From the NCBI GenBank assembly GCA_934670175.1, contig CAKUOX010000004.1, positions 1 through 64,000 on the forward strand: a DNA stretch of 64,000 bases. The letters run 5' to 3'. The notes beneath the pieces are model-generated. The model was given only the letters and a program-made list of their open reading frames with translations, was not told where the DNA came from and ran no database searches. The position numbers and the translations under genes were made by a program. Positions 50,901 through 58,222 of the stretch are shown in pieces. The DNA is from an uncultured Clostridia bacterium (lineage in GTDB: Bacteria; Bacillota; Clostridia; Christensenellales; Aristaeellaceae). Each line of letters starts with the position of its first letter. The first letter of the stretch is position 1.

Positions 50901-53900
50901 ACGGTCGAGGTCAAGCCTGCGCCGGAGAGCATCGCGTTTGCGGGAACGACGTTGAAGATCGGCGTGGGCGATACGCTGGATCTGTCGCAGAACGGATATA
51001 TCGTCTGCACGCCTGCGGATTCCGCAGCGGGCTATACCTTCAAGACGAGCAACAAGGTCTATGTATCCGTAACCGCCGCCGGCGTTATCAAGGGCGTGAA
51101 GAAGGGCAGCGCGAAGATCACGGCCACGTCGCACAACGGCAAGACGGCTGTATTGACCGTGCAGGTCAACAGTAAGCCCACCGGCGTTTCCTTCGCACAG
51201 GGCAATTATGAGCTGGGCGTTGGCATGAGCACGCGGCCGGCAGTGAAATTCACGCCCGCGAGCGGCGCGTACAGCCTGTGCAGCTATTCCGTGGCGAATT
51301 CTGAAATTGCGGCCATCGACCAGCAGGGCGCGATTACGGCACTGCAGGTGGGCAGCACGCAGATCTACGTTACAACGCAGAACGGCAAGAAGGCCGAGGC
51401 GACGCTGACGGTGCTGCCGGGGCCGGAGCAGATCACGGTTCAGCAGGAGCGCGTGATCGTCGGCATGGATCAGACGGGCGCGAAGGTAGTCGGCGTGTAT
51501 CCGGCAGGTACGGCGTGCGACTTCACATACGAGGTTGTTTCCGGCGATACGATCACGATCGACAAGGCTACCGGCGCGATCACGACGAAGGCGGTCGGAC
51601 AGTCGACCGTGCGCGTGCGCTCCAGCAACAGTGCGGCCTATGTGGACTGCATCGTGGATGTGCGGCTCAAGCCGGAAAGCATTGCATTTGCGGGAACGAC
51701 ATTGAAGATAGGCGTGGGCGACACGCTGGATCTGTCGCAGAACGGATATATCGTCTGCACACCTGCGGATTCCGCGGCGGGCTATACCTTCAAGACGAGC
51801 AACAAGCGCTATGTATCCGTGACAGCTGCGGGCGTCATCAAGGGCGTGAAGAAGGGCAGTGCGAAGATTACAGCCACGTCGCACAACGGCAAGACGGCTG
51901 TGCTGACCGTGCAGGTCAACAGCAAGCCCACCGGCGTTTCCTTCGCACAGGGCAATTATGAGCTGGGCGTTGGCATGAGTGCGCGGCCGGCAGTGAAATT
52001 CACGCCCGCGAGCGGCGCGTACAGCCTGTGCAGCTATTCCGTGGCGAATTCTGAAATTGCGGCCATCGACCAGCAGGGCGCGATTACGGCGCTGCAGGTG
52101 GGCAGCACGCAGATCTACGTTACGACGCAGAACGGCAAGAAGGCCGAGGCGACGCTGACGGTGCTGCCGGGGCCGGAGCAGATTACGGTTCAGCAGGAAC
52201 GTGTGATCGTCGGCATGGATCAGAAGGGCGCGAAGGTAGTCGGCGCGTATCCGGCAGGTACGGCGTGCGACTTCACATACGAGGTTATTTCTGGCGATAC
52301 GATCACGATCGACAAGACTACCGGCGCAATCACGACGAAGGCGGTCGGACAGTCAACCGTGCGCGTGCGCTCCAGCAACAGCGCGGCCTATGTGGACTGC
52401 ATCGTGGATGTGCGGCTCAAGCCGGAGAGCATTGCGTTTGCAGGAACGACGTTGAAGATCGGCGTGGGGGACACGCTGGATCTGTCGCAGAACGGGTATA
52501 TCGTCTGCACGCCTGCGGATTCCGCAGCGGGTTATACCTTCAAGACGAGCAACAAGGGCTATGTATCCGTAACAGCCGCTGGCGTCATCAAGGGCGTGAA
52601 GAAGGGCAGTGCGAAGATCACGGCCACGTCGCACAACGGCAAGACGGCTGTGCTGACTGTAAAGGTGTACGATAAGCCCAAGGGCGTCGCCTTTGCGCAG
52701 GGCAGCTACACGCTGGGCATTGGCATGAGCGCGCGGACGGCAGTGAAATTCACGCCCGCAAGCAGCGCGTACAGCCTGTGCAGCTATTCCATAGCCGATC
52801 CGGAGATCGCCACTGTGGATGCAAACGGCGCGATCACCGCAGTCGCGGCGGGGGATACGCTCCTTACAGTCGAAACCACCAACGGCAAGCGCAATACGGC
52901 GGTCGTTCACGTCCTGCCCGCGCCCACGTCGGTTGGCTTCAAGCAGGATTCCTATGAGCTGTCCGGCGGCATGAAGCTCGATCTGAACACCTGCGTCGAA
53001 TATGACGATGGCACGATGGCGGAGCTCAGCTTCAGCATCGTCGGCGGCAATACCGCCTCTGCAAGCATCGATGCAAACGGCGTGATCACGGCGCTGGCCA
53101 AGGGTTCGGTGCGCGTGCAGGTCACGGCCACGAACGGCAAGAACAGCATCGTGTCTCAAAAGAACTGCACGATCGTTTGCAGCAACGTGCCGGACAGCAT
53201 CAGCTATGCGGTCGGCAAGATCGTGATCGCCTATGGCGATACGGTGCAGATGCCCGAACCGATCGCCCGCGATGTGGCGGGCACGGTGTGCCCGGCGAGC
53301 TACAAGTATAAATCGTCAAACAGCAAGTACGTCAAGATCGTAAATGGCAATTACATTCAGGGCGTCAAGGCCGGCACCGCCACGGTGCAGGCGACCTCGC
53401 ACAATGGCAAGACCACTACGATCAAGGTAGAGGTAACCAAGAAGGGCATTACGGGCGTGCGCTTTACGCGCCAGACGGCGAATGAAAGCGCGACGCTGTA
53501 TACCAACGGTGCGGATTATCAGGAGAGCACCAGCCTGTATGTGACCGTCGGCGGCACGGGGCTGAGCTACGCTTCACTGAATGTGCAGTCAAGCAATCCG
53601 GACGCGGTCGAGGTCGTGGATTATGCCCAGCTGCCGGATCAGTCCGGTACGGATGGCATCGTCTATAAGGTCGACATCGTGGCGCGCAGCGCCGGCGAGA
53701 CCGTGATCACGGCGAAGAATGGCTCCAAAACGGATAGCTATCCGGTTCATGCGCTGCTGCTGAGCTCGTCGTTCAGCTTTGGCCTTGAGGATGATTGTCT
53801 CGAACTGGGCGCCGGCGAGAGCTATGCGCTTGAGCCCGCATTTGAACCCGTGGGCAGCGGCGCGCGGCTCAGCTATACGTCCTCGAATCCGAAGGTCGTT

Positions 53901-55634
53901 ACCGTGGATGAAAACGGCGTTCTGAAGGCGCTTGCCGCCGGCAGTGCGCGCATTACGGCCACGGGGCAGCTGTCGCTGACCGCGTATGTGGATGTTGAGG
54001 TGCTGGAGGCGCCGCTCTCCATTAAGCTGAACGCTTCTGGGTTGAATCTGACGCCCGGCGAGAGCGTCGTGCTCACGCCCCTGCTCACCTTTAAGGGCAG
54101 CGCAAAGCCCTGCAAGACCGTGCGCTATGAGAGCGATAATCCCGCCGTAGCGACGGCGACGAAGGATGGCACGATTACGGCCGTCGCCATGGGCGAGGCC
54201 CTTATAACCGCAACCACGGTCAACGGCCTGACCGCCGTCTGCCAGGTGCACGTCGGCGCGGCGGGCACGGTTTCAGAGGTATCCTTCGCGTGGAGCGATG
54301 CGAGCATCGTCAAGGGCGACATTGCGCTGCTGCCGCTGGTGCTAAACAAGGCGGCCTTTGAGCGCGGCTATACCATCACCAGCAGCGATCCAAACGCCGT
54401 GCAGGTAACGGACGATATGATCACGGCGCTCGAAATCGCCCAGGGCGTGACGCTGACGCTCAGCGTGAACGCCGAAGAAGGCGAAGCACAGTCGGAAGAG
54501 CAGTACACCTGCAGCATCGACGTGATTGAAAGCGCGGAGGTGACATTCTCTGCGGAAGCGATCGAACTGATGATCAGCTCGAAGACTGCGCCCGGCACGG
54601 TGCGCGAAGCGCTCGTGCTGACGGTCGAGCCCGCCAACCTGGTAGGTACCTATTCAGTGGAAACGGTGGACGTGGAGGGTAGCGGCGCGGTCGAATATCG
54701 CCGCGAAGAGGGCTATGTCTACGCGACGGGCACTGAGGGCGTGGCTGAGATCATCTGCCATACCTTTGGCAAGGATGTCAAGTGTCTGGTCACGGTGCGG
54801 ATCAAGCCCGTATATCGCGCGCTGATCATCGCTGAGTTCAATCGCAGCGGCGCGTCGAATGACCTGAAATTTGCAAATAATAATGTGACCACGGTTAACA
54901 ATGCGCTCAGCAGGGCGCAGATCGACGGCGAGGGCTATGCCAGCATCCGGAAGATGTACAACAATCCTTCGAAGGCTTCGATCCAGAGCGCCATTACCAC
55001 CGGATTTGCAGATGCGGACGAGGATGACGTTTCCGTGATCTATATCGTTGCCCACGGCTACAACAAATCCGCACAGGGCGGCTATCATTTCGGCCTGCCG
55101 AAGTATTCCGCATCCAATCCGAGCAGCTATGTGCGGGCGTCCGAGCTGATGGGCTGGCTCAGGCAGATTCCCGGCAACGTCGTACTGATTCTGGACAGCT
55201 GTCACAGCGGCGGCTTCATCAGCCAGAATACGGGCGCACTCAGCAGCGCGGGCAATATCGCGGTCATTACTGCTCAGGCGGCGGGGAAGCGCGGCTGCTA
55301 CTATATCGCCAAGCCGGATGTTTCCAAGAGCAATTCCAGCTCTGCCATTTCGGCGAGTACTGTGGAAATGATGACCTATGCGCTCTGCTACGGCCTGGGC
55401 GTGCAGCAGCTCAATACGAGCGTTGCGCTGCAGGCGGACAGCAATGGAGACAACGTGGTCACAATCAGCGAATGCTTCAATTATACGTCTGATTATGGCC
55501 GGTGGCTTACGAACGATACAAAGAGAAAGGTAGCCAACGGTTCGCTCGGCGGCAAATTCTATGGAGATGCGCCGGCGGACATTACGTTCTATGTTCCGGC
55601 TGCCATGCGCAATATCCCGCTCGTCGGAAGATGA
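47937..55634 (+). CDS. Giant secreted protein with many Ig-like (Big_2) domains and a C-terminal caspase-type (C14) peptidase
   Basis: A 2565-residue protein. Signal peptide at about 1-28. Residues about 40-125 are a Thr/Pro/Glu/Ala-rich stalk ending in six TSEV repeats. From about 270 to 2290 there are serial bacterial Ig-like domains of 80-85 residues with the motif pair xxIGVGDTLDL ... SVTAAGVIKGVKKGSAKIT. Three domains form a 250-residue unit present nearly identically at about 998, 1248 and, partly, 1498. Residues 2292-2565 are a caspase-like domain: ALIIAEFN opening, His2373 in YIVAHGYN and Cys2422 in LILDSCHSGG, the canonical dyad. No LPxTG, SLH or other wall anchor is visible. ATG at 47937, GGAGG at 9 bases. 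Substrate unknown; a surface protease held away from the cell is likely. Confidence 0.9.
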   Translation: MKRAFRTLSLLLCCALLLTAVPDVSAFMPAITALAEDEVQQTTAEPQAEAPAATDAPKATQAPEITEAPAETDAPEVTEAPAETDAPQETQAPEATETPEATSEVTSEVTSEVTSEVTSEVTSEVMPLPIDYTLDADKNPAFESGYVQLKSAVIVYEGAAASDDEIARLNGGVAYAVKRSAKEPDRLQIVFNDGSDALAKGWIDADRARPMNPETESPKFAESAAKDEEMLLHEGKYPLLPLECSYVEDEPAGETIAAKAAVAAVQAPRPGEMQLSIASAAIGSSMVTTLTVAPAAGKSMQEFKLETDSKDITISQPHVSGMNATATITAGTIKSASAAVVRLLAADGALLDSCELQLLPAPEAKDIIVEKEISVGFGDKTRVLSASCAEGTMCGGFTYMISANDQWYASINGKTGLINASAPTGTQKYVTIYITPDNNSSVHATCRLYVLDAPTSVTASKTKVRVGVGDSLNLVQACTLDYAPQEGYAGILTYKTSNKSIATVSADGVVRGVKKGSATITVGLNNNPKATKKITVQVLAAAKSATVKSSSDRIGAQMSGLISIVFPKDTYGAYTLSAQPEGVLNFDLGSVNTGLANTDIIRYIAQSVDAPVDVTVTVTANNGKWAGSTQIRVLPGPEKISVKQPNLLISYGERNVKVEGVADDADTMCAFSYTSSKPGVLSVNAETGELTVNADTREDVAITVRSLNSDASTVCIVGVVRQPENIGLTQTSARIGKGDTIDLLDGIITLTPADSHAAYSFKSSNTKIAAVNAAGIVTGKSYGSATITITTHNNRTIKFSVSVSNALTASKMPKLTLLAPADGKIGSGMSGEIKIAFPKKYYAQYDLYVNDALVTFDLSKRRSSYNSKQQVVTDTVPFTANDVSEAAVAHIRLVPSNNAALEAALDVQLLPAPSEISARQSQMLIGKGQTGAKVAGVYPEGTACGFKYAVVSGSSIAINETTGEITTREAGRSVVRITASNSSAAAECTVEVKPAPESIAFAGTTLKIGVGDTLDLSQNGYIVCTPADSAAGYTFKTSNKVYVSVTAAGVIKGVKKGSAKITATSHNGKTAVLTVQVNSKPTGVSFAQGNYELGVGMSTRPAVKFTPASGAYSLCSYSVANSEIAAIDQQGAITALQVGSTQIYVTTQNGKKAEATLTVLPGPEQITVQQERVIVGMDQTGAKVVGVYPAGTACDFTYEVVSGDTITIDKATGAITTKAVGQSTVRVRSSNSAAYVDCIVDVRLKPESIAFAGTTLKIGVGDTLDLSQNGYIVCTPADSAAGYTFKTSNKRYVSVTAAGVIKGVKKGSAKITATSHNGKTAVLTVQVNSKPTGVSFAQGNYELGVGMSARPAVKFTPASGAYSLCSYSVANSEIAAIDQQGAITALQVGSTQIYVTTQNGKKAEATLTVLPGPEQITVQQERVIVGMDQKGAKVVGAYPAGTACDFTYEVISGDTITIDKTTGAITTKAVGQSTVRVRSSNSAAYVDCIVDVRLKPESIAFAGTTLKIGVGDTLDLSQNGYIVCTPADSAAGYTFKTSNKGYVSVTAAGVIKGVKKGSAKITATSHNGKTAVLTVKVYDKPKGVAFAQGSYTLGIGMSARTAVKFTPASSAYSLCSYSIADPEIATVDANGAITAVAAGDTLLTVETTNGKRNTAVVHVLPAPTSVGFKQDSYELSGGMKLDLNTCVEYDDGTMAELSFSIVGGNTASASIDANGVITALAKGSVRVQVTATNGKNSIVSQKNCTIVCSNVPDSISYAVGKIVIAYGDTVQMPEPIARDVAGTVCPASYKYKSSNSKYVKIVNGNYIQGVKAGTATVQATSHNGKTTTIKVEVTKKGITGVRFTRQTANESATLYTNGADYQESTSLYVTVGGTGLSYASLNVQSSNPDAVEVVDYAQLPDQSGTDGIVYKVDIVARSAGETVITAKNGSKTDSYPVHALLLSSSFSFGLEDDCLELGAGESYALEPAFEPVGSGARLSYTSSNPKVVTVDENGVLKALAAGSARITATGQLSLTAYVDVEVLEAPLSIKLNASGLNLTPGESVVLTPLLTFKGSAKPCKTVRYESDNPAVATATKDGTITAVAMGEALITATTVNGLTAVCQVHVGAAGTVSEVSFAWSDASIVKGDIALLPLVLNKAAFERGYTITSSDPNAVQVTDDMITALEIAQGVTLTLSVNAEEGEAQSEEQYTCSIDVIESAEVTFSAEAIELMISSKTAPGTVREALVLTVEPANLVGTYSVETVDVEGSGAVEYRREEGYVYATGTEGVAEIICHTFGKDVKCLVTVRIKPVYRALIIAEFNRSGASNDLKFANNNVTTVNNALSRAQIDGEGYASIRKMYNNPSKASIQSAITTGFADADEDDVSVIYIVAHGYNKSAQGGYHFGLPKYSASNPSSYVRASELMGWLRQIPGNVVLILDSCHSGGFISQNTGALSSAGNIAVITAQAAGKRGCYYIAKPDVSKSNSSSAISASTVEMMTYALCYGLGVQQLNTSVALQADSNGDNVVTISECFNYTSDYGRWLTNDTKRKVANGSLGGKFYGDAPADITFYVPAAMRNIPLVGR
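48240..48311 (+). repeat. Six tandem 12-bp repeats encoding TSEV
   Basis: ACGTCCGAAGTA is repeated six times, the last with one change (GAGGTA). The repeats are in frame in the stalk of the Ig-repeat protein and can change in number by slippage without breaking the frame. Confidence 0.92.
50929..52790 (+). repeat. In-frame tandem 750-bp duplication inside the Ig-repeat gene
   Basis: Copy 1 is 50929-51678, copy 2 51679-52428 and a partial copy 3 52429 to about 52790, with near identity until about 52655. Each full unit encodes three Ig-like domains (starting PESIAFAG, PTGVSFAQ and PEQITVQQ). Most differences are at silent third positions. Confidence 0.9.
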
Positions 55635-55656
55635 TCTGACGGCAATACATCAAATG

Positions 55657-55690
55657 GCCCGCAGCGCGCACGCACTGCGGGCTTCAGCTT
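55657..55690 (+). terminator. Stem-loop terminator after the Ig-repeat gene
   Basis: GCCCGCAG (55657-55664) pairs with CTGCGGGC (55675-55682), followed by TTCAGCTTG. It lies 22 bp after the stop. The rest of the gap to 55936 shows only the brnQ terminator. Confidence 0.6.
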
Positions 55691-55881
55691 GCCCAAAATC
55701 CAGAAGGGCTCAAGTAGACTTCAATCCTCTCGAGCTTTTAGTCGCGCCCGGCAGCCTGTATGGTGGGCACGTCGTACATCGATCGCCGTAAATGCACCGT
55801 GGCATTGCGGCTTCGCATGTATGGTTTCATATTTGCGGTTTTGTATCAAAAGTATTACAGTGGGGGCGGGAGCATAAAAGC

Positions 55882-55911
55882 GGCCCGCGATTCGCAATCG
55901 AACCGCGGGCC
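55882..55911 (-). terminator. Intrinsic terminator of brnQ
   Basis: GGCCCGCG and CGCGGGCC pair around a 14-base loop. On the minus strand the stem is followed by GCTTTTATG. It lies 25 bp past the brnQ stop. Confidence 0.75.
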
Positions 55912-55936
55912 TTGCAGTTAAAGCTACAACATGGGA

Positions 55937-57298
55937 TCAGGCAGCCTTGCGCTGGCGTTTGCCGCTCGCTATATAGGACGCAATGCCGATCGCCAGACCC
56001 AGCAGCGCCGGACAGATCCAGCCAAGGCCGATTCCGGAGAAGGGCAGCACGCGGTTTACGGCGTGCACAATGACGTCCAGATGCAGCGCTTCATAGACGG
56101 AGGTCGGCAGCGCGCCCATGAAATCGACGACCGCCGCGATCAGCGTAAGTCCCGTGACCCAGGCGTATACGGTGCGGCTGTGGTTGAAGAAGCGACCGAA
56201 CAACGCCAGCAGGATCAGCGTGATCGCCAGCGGGTACAGCAGCATCAGCATCGGCACGGAATAGGCGATGATGGCCGAAAGTCCCATGTTGGCGATCAGC
56301 AGCGATACGATGCAGAACAGTATCGCCCACACGCGGTAGCTCGGTCCATTTTTGAACATCTTTTCAAAGGTCTCGGCGCAGCTCGTGATCAGGCCGATCG
56401 CTGTTTTCAGGCAGGCAAAGGTCGCGATGGCGGCCAGAACGATCGTACCGGCGGTGCCAAAATAGTGCTTGGCGATGATGGCCAGCACCTCGCCGCCATT
56501 CGCGCCCGCTTCGTACAGCGCGCGGCTCTGCGTGCCGACGATGGTGACGGCCAGATAGATCAGCGCCATCAGCAGGCAGCTAAAAATGCCCGCGCTCGCG
56601 GTATTGCGCGCGACAGCGCCGGGATCGCTGATGCCAAGGCGCTTGATTACGTTGACGACTACGATGCCGAACGCCAGCGCCGCCAGCGCGTCCATCGTAT
56701 TATAGCCCTCCAGGAAGCCCTTGAAGAAGGGCTGCGTGATGTATTCGCCGGTCGCCTCAATCGCCTGAATATCGCCCATCGGCGAGATCAGCGCGCGGAT
56801 CACCAGCACGCCCAGCAGCACCAGAAAGATGGGGTTGAGGATCTTGCCGATCCAGGTCATGATGCCGTTCGGGAAGAGCGAGAAGAACAGCACCAGCGCG
56901 AAGAACACGACCGTGAAGATTACCAGCGCCAGCGCCGTGGAACCACTGCCCAGCAGCGGCTCGATACCGATGGAAAAGGGCACGGTGGCGCAGCGGGGAA
57001 TGGCAAAGAAGGGGCCGATGCTCAAATACAGCGCACAGGTAAAGAAATATCCGTAGCCCTTGCCGACCTTGCTGCTCAGCGACTGCAGACCGTCGCTGCG
57101 GCTGATGCCGAGTGCCGCGACGCCCAGCAGCGGCAGACCTACCGCCGTGACGCAGAAGCCGATGACGGCGATCCACACATTGCGCCCCGCCAGCTGTCCC
57201 ATCAGCGCGGGGAAGATCAGGTTGCCTGCGCCGAAGAACATGCCAAAGAGCATGCTGGTCACAGAAAGGGTCTCCCTGAAGGTCAGGGTCTTTTTCAT
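55937..57298 (-). CDS. brnQ: Branched-chain amino acid:cation symporter BrnQ
   Basis: A 453-residue transporter with twelve hydrophobic segments. BrnQ motifs: SMLFGMFFGAGNLIFPALMGQLAG near the N-terminus, FFAIPRCATVPFSIGI at about 100-115 and EGYNTMDALAALAFGIVVVNVI in the centre. It imports Leu, Ile and Val with Na+ or H+. The ATG at 57298 is preceded by GAGGAG; an open extension to 57361 belongs to the leader. A 177-base leader with a Leu-rich small ORF suggests control by amino acid supply. Confidence 0.94.
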   Translation of the reverse strand: MKKTLTFRETLSVTSMLFGMFFGAGNLIFPALMGQLAGRNVWIAVIGFCVTAVGLPLLGVAALGISRSDGLQSLSSKVGKGYGYFFTCALYLSIGPFFAIPRCATVPFSIGIEPLLGSGSTALALVIFTVVFFALVLFFSLFPNGIMTWIGKILNPIFLVLLGVLVIRALISPMGDIQAIEATGEYITQPFFKGFLEGYNTMDALAALAFGIVVVNVIKRLGISDPGAVARNTASAGIFSCLLMALIYLAVTIVGTQSRALYEAGANGGEVLAIIAKHYFGTAGTIVLAAIATFACLKTAIGLITSCAETFEKMFKNGPSYRVWAILFCIVSLLIANMGLSAIIAYSVPMLMLLYPLAITLILLALFGRFFNHSRTVYAWVTGLTLIAAVVDFMGALPTSVYEALHLDVIVHAVNRVLPFSGIGLGWICPALLGLAIGIASYIASGKRQRKAA

Positions 57299-57306
57299 AG
57301 AGCTCC

Positions 57307-57459
57307 TCATCCTTTCAATTTGACGGTCGGGTAAATGGTGGCAAAGAACGCAAAACGGCAAATCAAATAACTGTCATGCCGAAATTGAATCCAAACATCT
57401 GCGCAAGATAATAAACGCAGCAAATTGTCAGCCTGCAACAGGTAGAATCCCATACACAT
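57307..57459 (-). CDS. Possible 50-codon Leu-rich leader peptide of brnQ
   Basis: Between the brnQ promoter and brnQ, an ATG at 57459 opens a 50-codon frame whose first 17 codons include three Leu pairs (codons 7-8, 13-14, 16-17), followed by Ile, Val and Phe codons. It stops at TGA within the GGATGAGGAGC that forms the brnQ ribosome binding site. CCTG/CAGG, GCAG/CTGC and CTGCG/CGCAG stems overlapping the Leu codons exclude one another. The ATG has no clear Shine-Dalgarno and only about 16 bases of leader, and I see no terminator with a U-run, so expression is doubtful. Confidence 0.35.
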   Translation of the reverse strand: MCMGFYLLQADNLLRLLSCADVWIQFRHDSYLICRFAFFATIYPTVKLKG

Positions 57460-57481
57460 GCTAAATTATACTATGTGAATT

Positions 57482-57510
57482 ATTATACGCGCATGGCGAA
57501 ATAAAGTCAA
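57482..57510 (-). promoter_or_regulatory. Promoter of brnQ
   Basis: On the minus strand TTGACT (57505-57510), 17 bp, TATAAT (57482-57487). The transcription start near 57475 gives a leader of about 177 bases. Confidence 0.75.
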
Positions 57511-57572
57511 CCGCTTCTTTTGGATCAGCCGGCGGCAAATTCGCAAACGGGCGATTCTTCATATGAAATGGC

Positions 57573-57602
57573 TTGACAATGCGGCAAAATCGCTTATATA
57601 AT
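57573..57602 (+). promoter_or_regulatory. Promoter of pth-mfd-ygiQ
   Basis: TTGACA (57573-57578), 18 bp, TATAAT (57597-57602), about 30 bases before the pth ATG. The spacer contains AATGCGGCAAAAT, the arm of the inverted repeat at 47701-47763. Confidence 0.75.
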
Positions 57603-57633
57603 GAAATGATTCGGAATTTGGGGGGATTACAGG

Positions 57634-58206
57634 ATGTACATTATCGTCGGTCTGGGCAATCCGGGCAAAAAATATGAACATACGCGCCATAACGTGGGCT
57701 TTGATGTGGTCGAGATCCTCTCGCAGAAATACGATATTCCGCTGCTGAAGCTCCGGTGCAAGGCGGTGGTGGGCGAGGGTATGATCCGCGGCCAGCGCGT
57801 GGTGCTGGCGCAGCCCCAGACGTTCATGAACCTGAGCGGTGAATCGGTGGTTCAGCTGCTGAACTGGTATAAGCCAGAGGAGGATCACCTGCTGGTGGCC
57901 TACGACGATGTGGATCTGCCTGAAGGGCGCATCCGCTTTCGCCCGTCCGGCAGCGCAGGCACGCACAACGGCATGCGCAACATCATCTACCTGCTTGGGC
58001 GGGATAATTTCCCGCGCGTGCGGGTGGGCATTGGCAGGCCGGACGAGGGCTGGGACATGAAGGACTGGGTGCTGAGCGGCTATCGCACCACCGAGCAGCG
58101 CAAAACCATGTTCGACGCCTATATGAACGCGGCGGACGTGATCGCGGAGTGGGTCGAAAAGGGCGTTGAGCCTGCGCGGCAGTTGATGGGCAAGCTGAAC
58201 GGTTAA
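57634..58206 (+). CDS. pth: Peptidyl-tRNA hydrolase
   Basis: A 190-residue Pth: IVGLGNPGKKYEHTRHNVGFDVV with the catalytic His20, PQTFMNLSGESV, and YDDVDLPEGRIRFRPSGSAGTHNGM with the catalytic Asp. It frees tRNA from dropped-off peptidyl-tRNA. It is followed after 16 bp by mfd, the order found in Bacillus (pth-mfd). Confidence 0.96.
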   Translation: MYIIVGLGNPGKKYEHTRHNVGFDVVEILSQKYDIPLLKLRCKAVVGEGMIRGQRVVLAQPQTFMNLSGESVVQLLNWYKPEEDHLLVAYDDVDLPEGRIRFRPSGSAGTHNGMRNIIYLLGRDNFPRVRVGIGRPDEGWDMKDWVLSGYRTTEQRKTMFDAYMNAADVIAEWVEKGVEPARQLMGKLNG

Positions 58207-58222
58207 GTGTATTGGGGGAAAT

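Noticed and set aside
50929..52790. CRISPR-like periodic repeats
   Set aside because: The period is 750 bp, the repeats are coding and there are no short direct repeats with unique spacers.
55931..57334. A 467-codon plus-strand frame antisense to brnQ
   Set aside because: Same GC shadow effect; BrnQ on the minus strand has full motifs, start and terminator.
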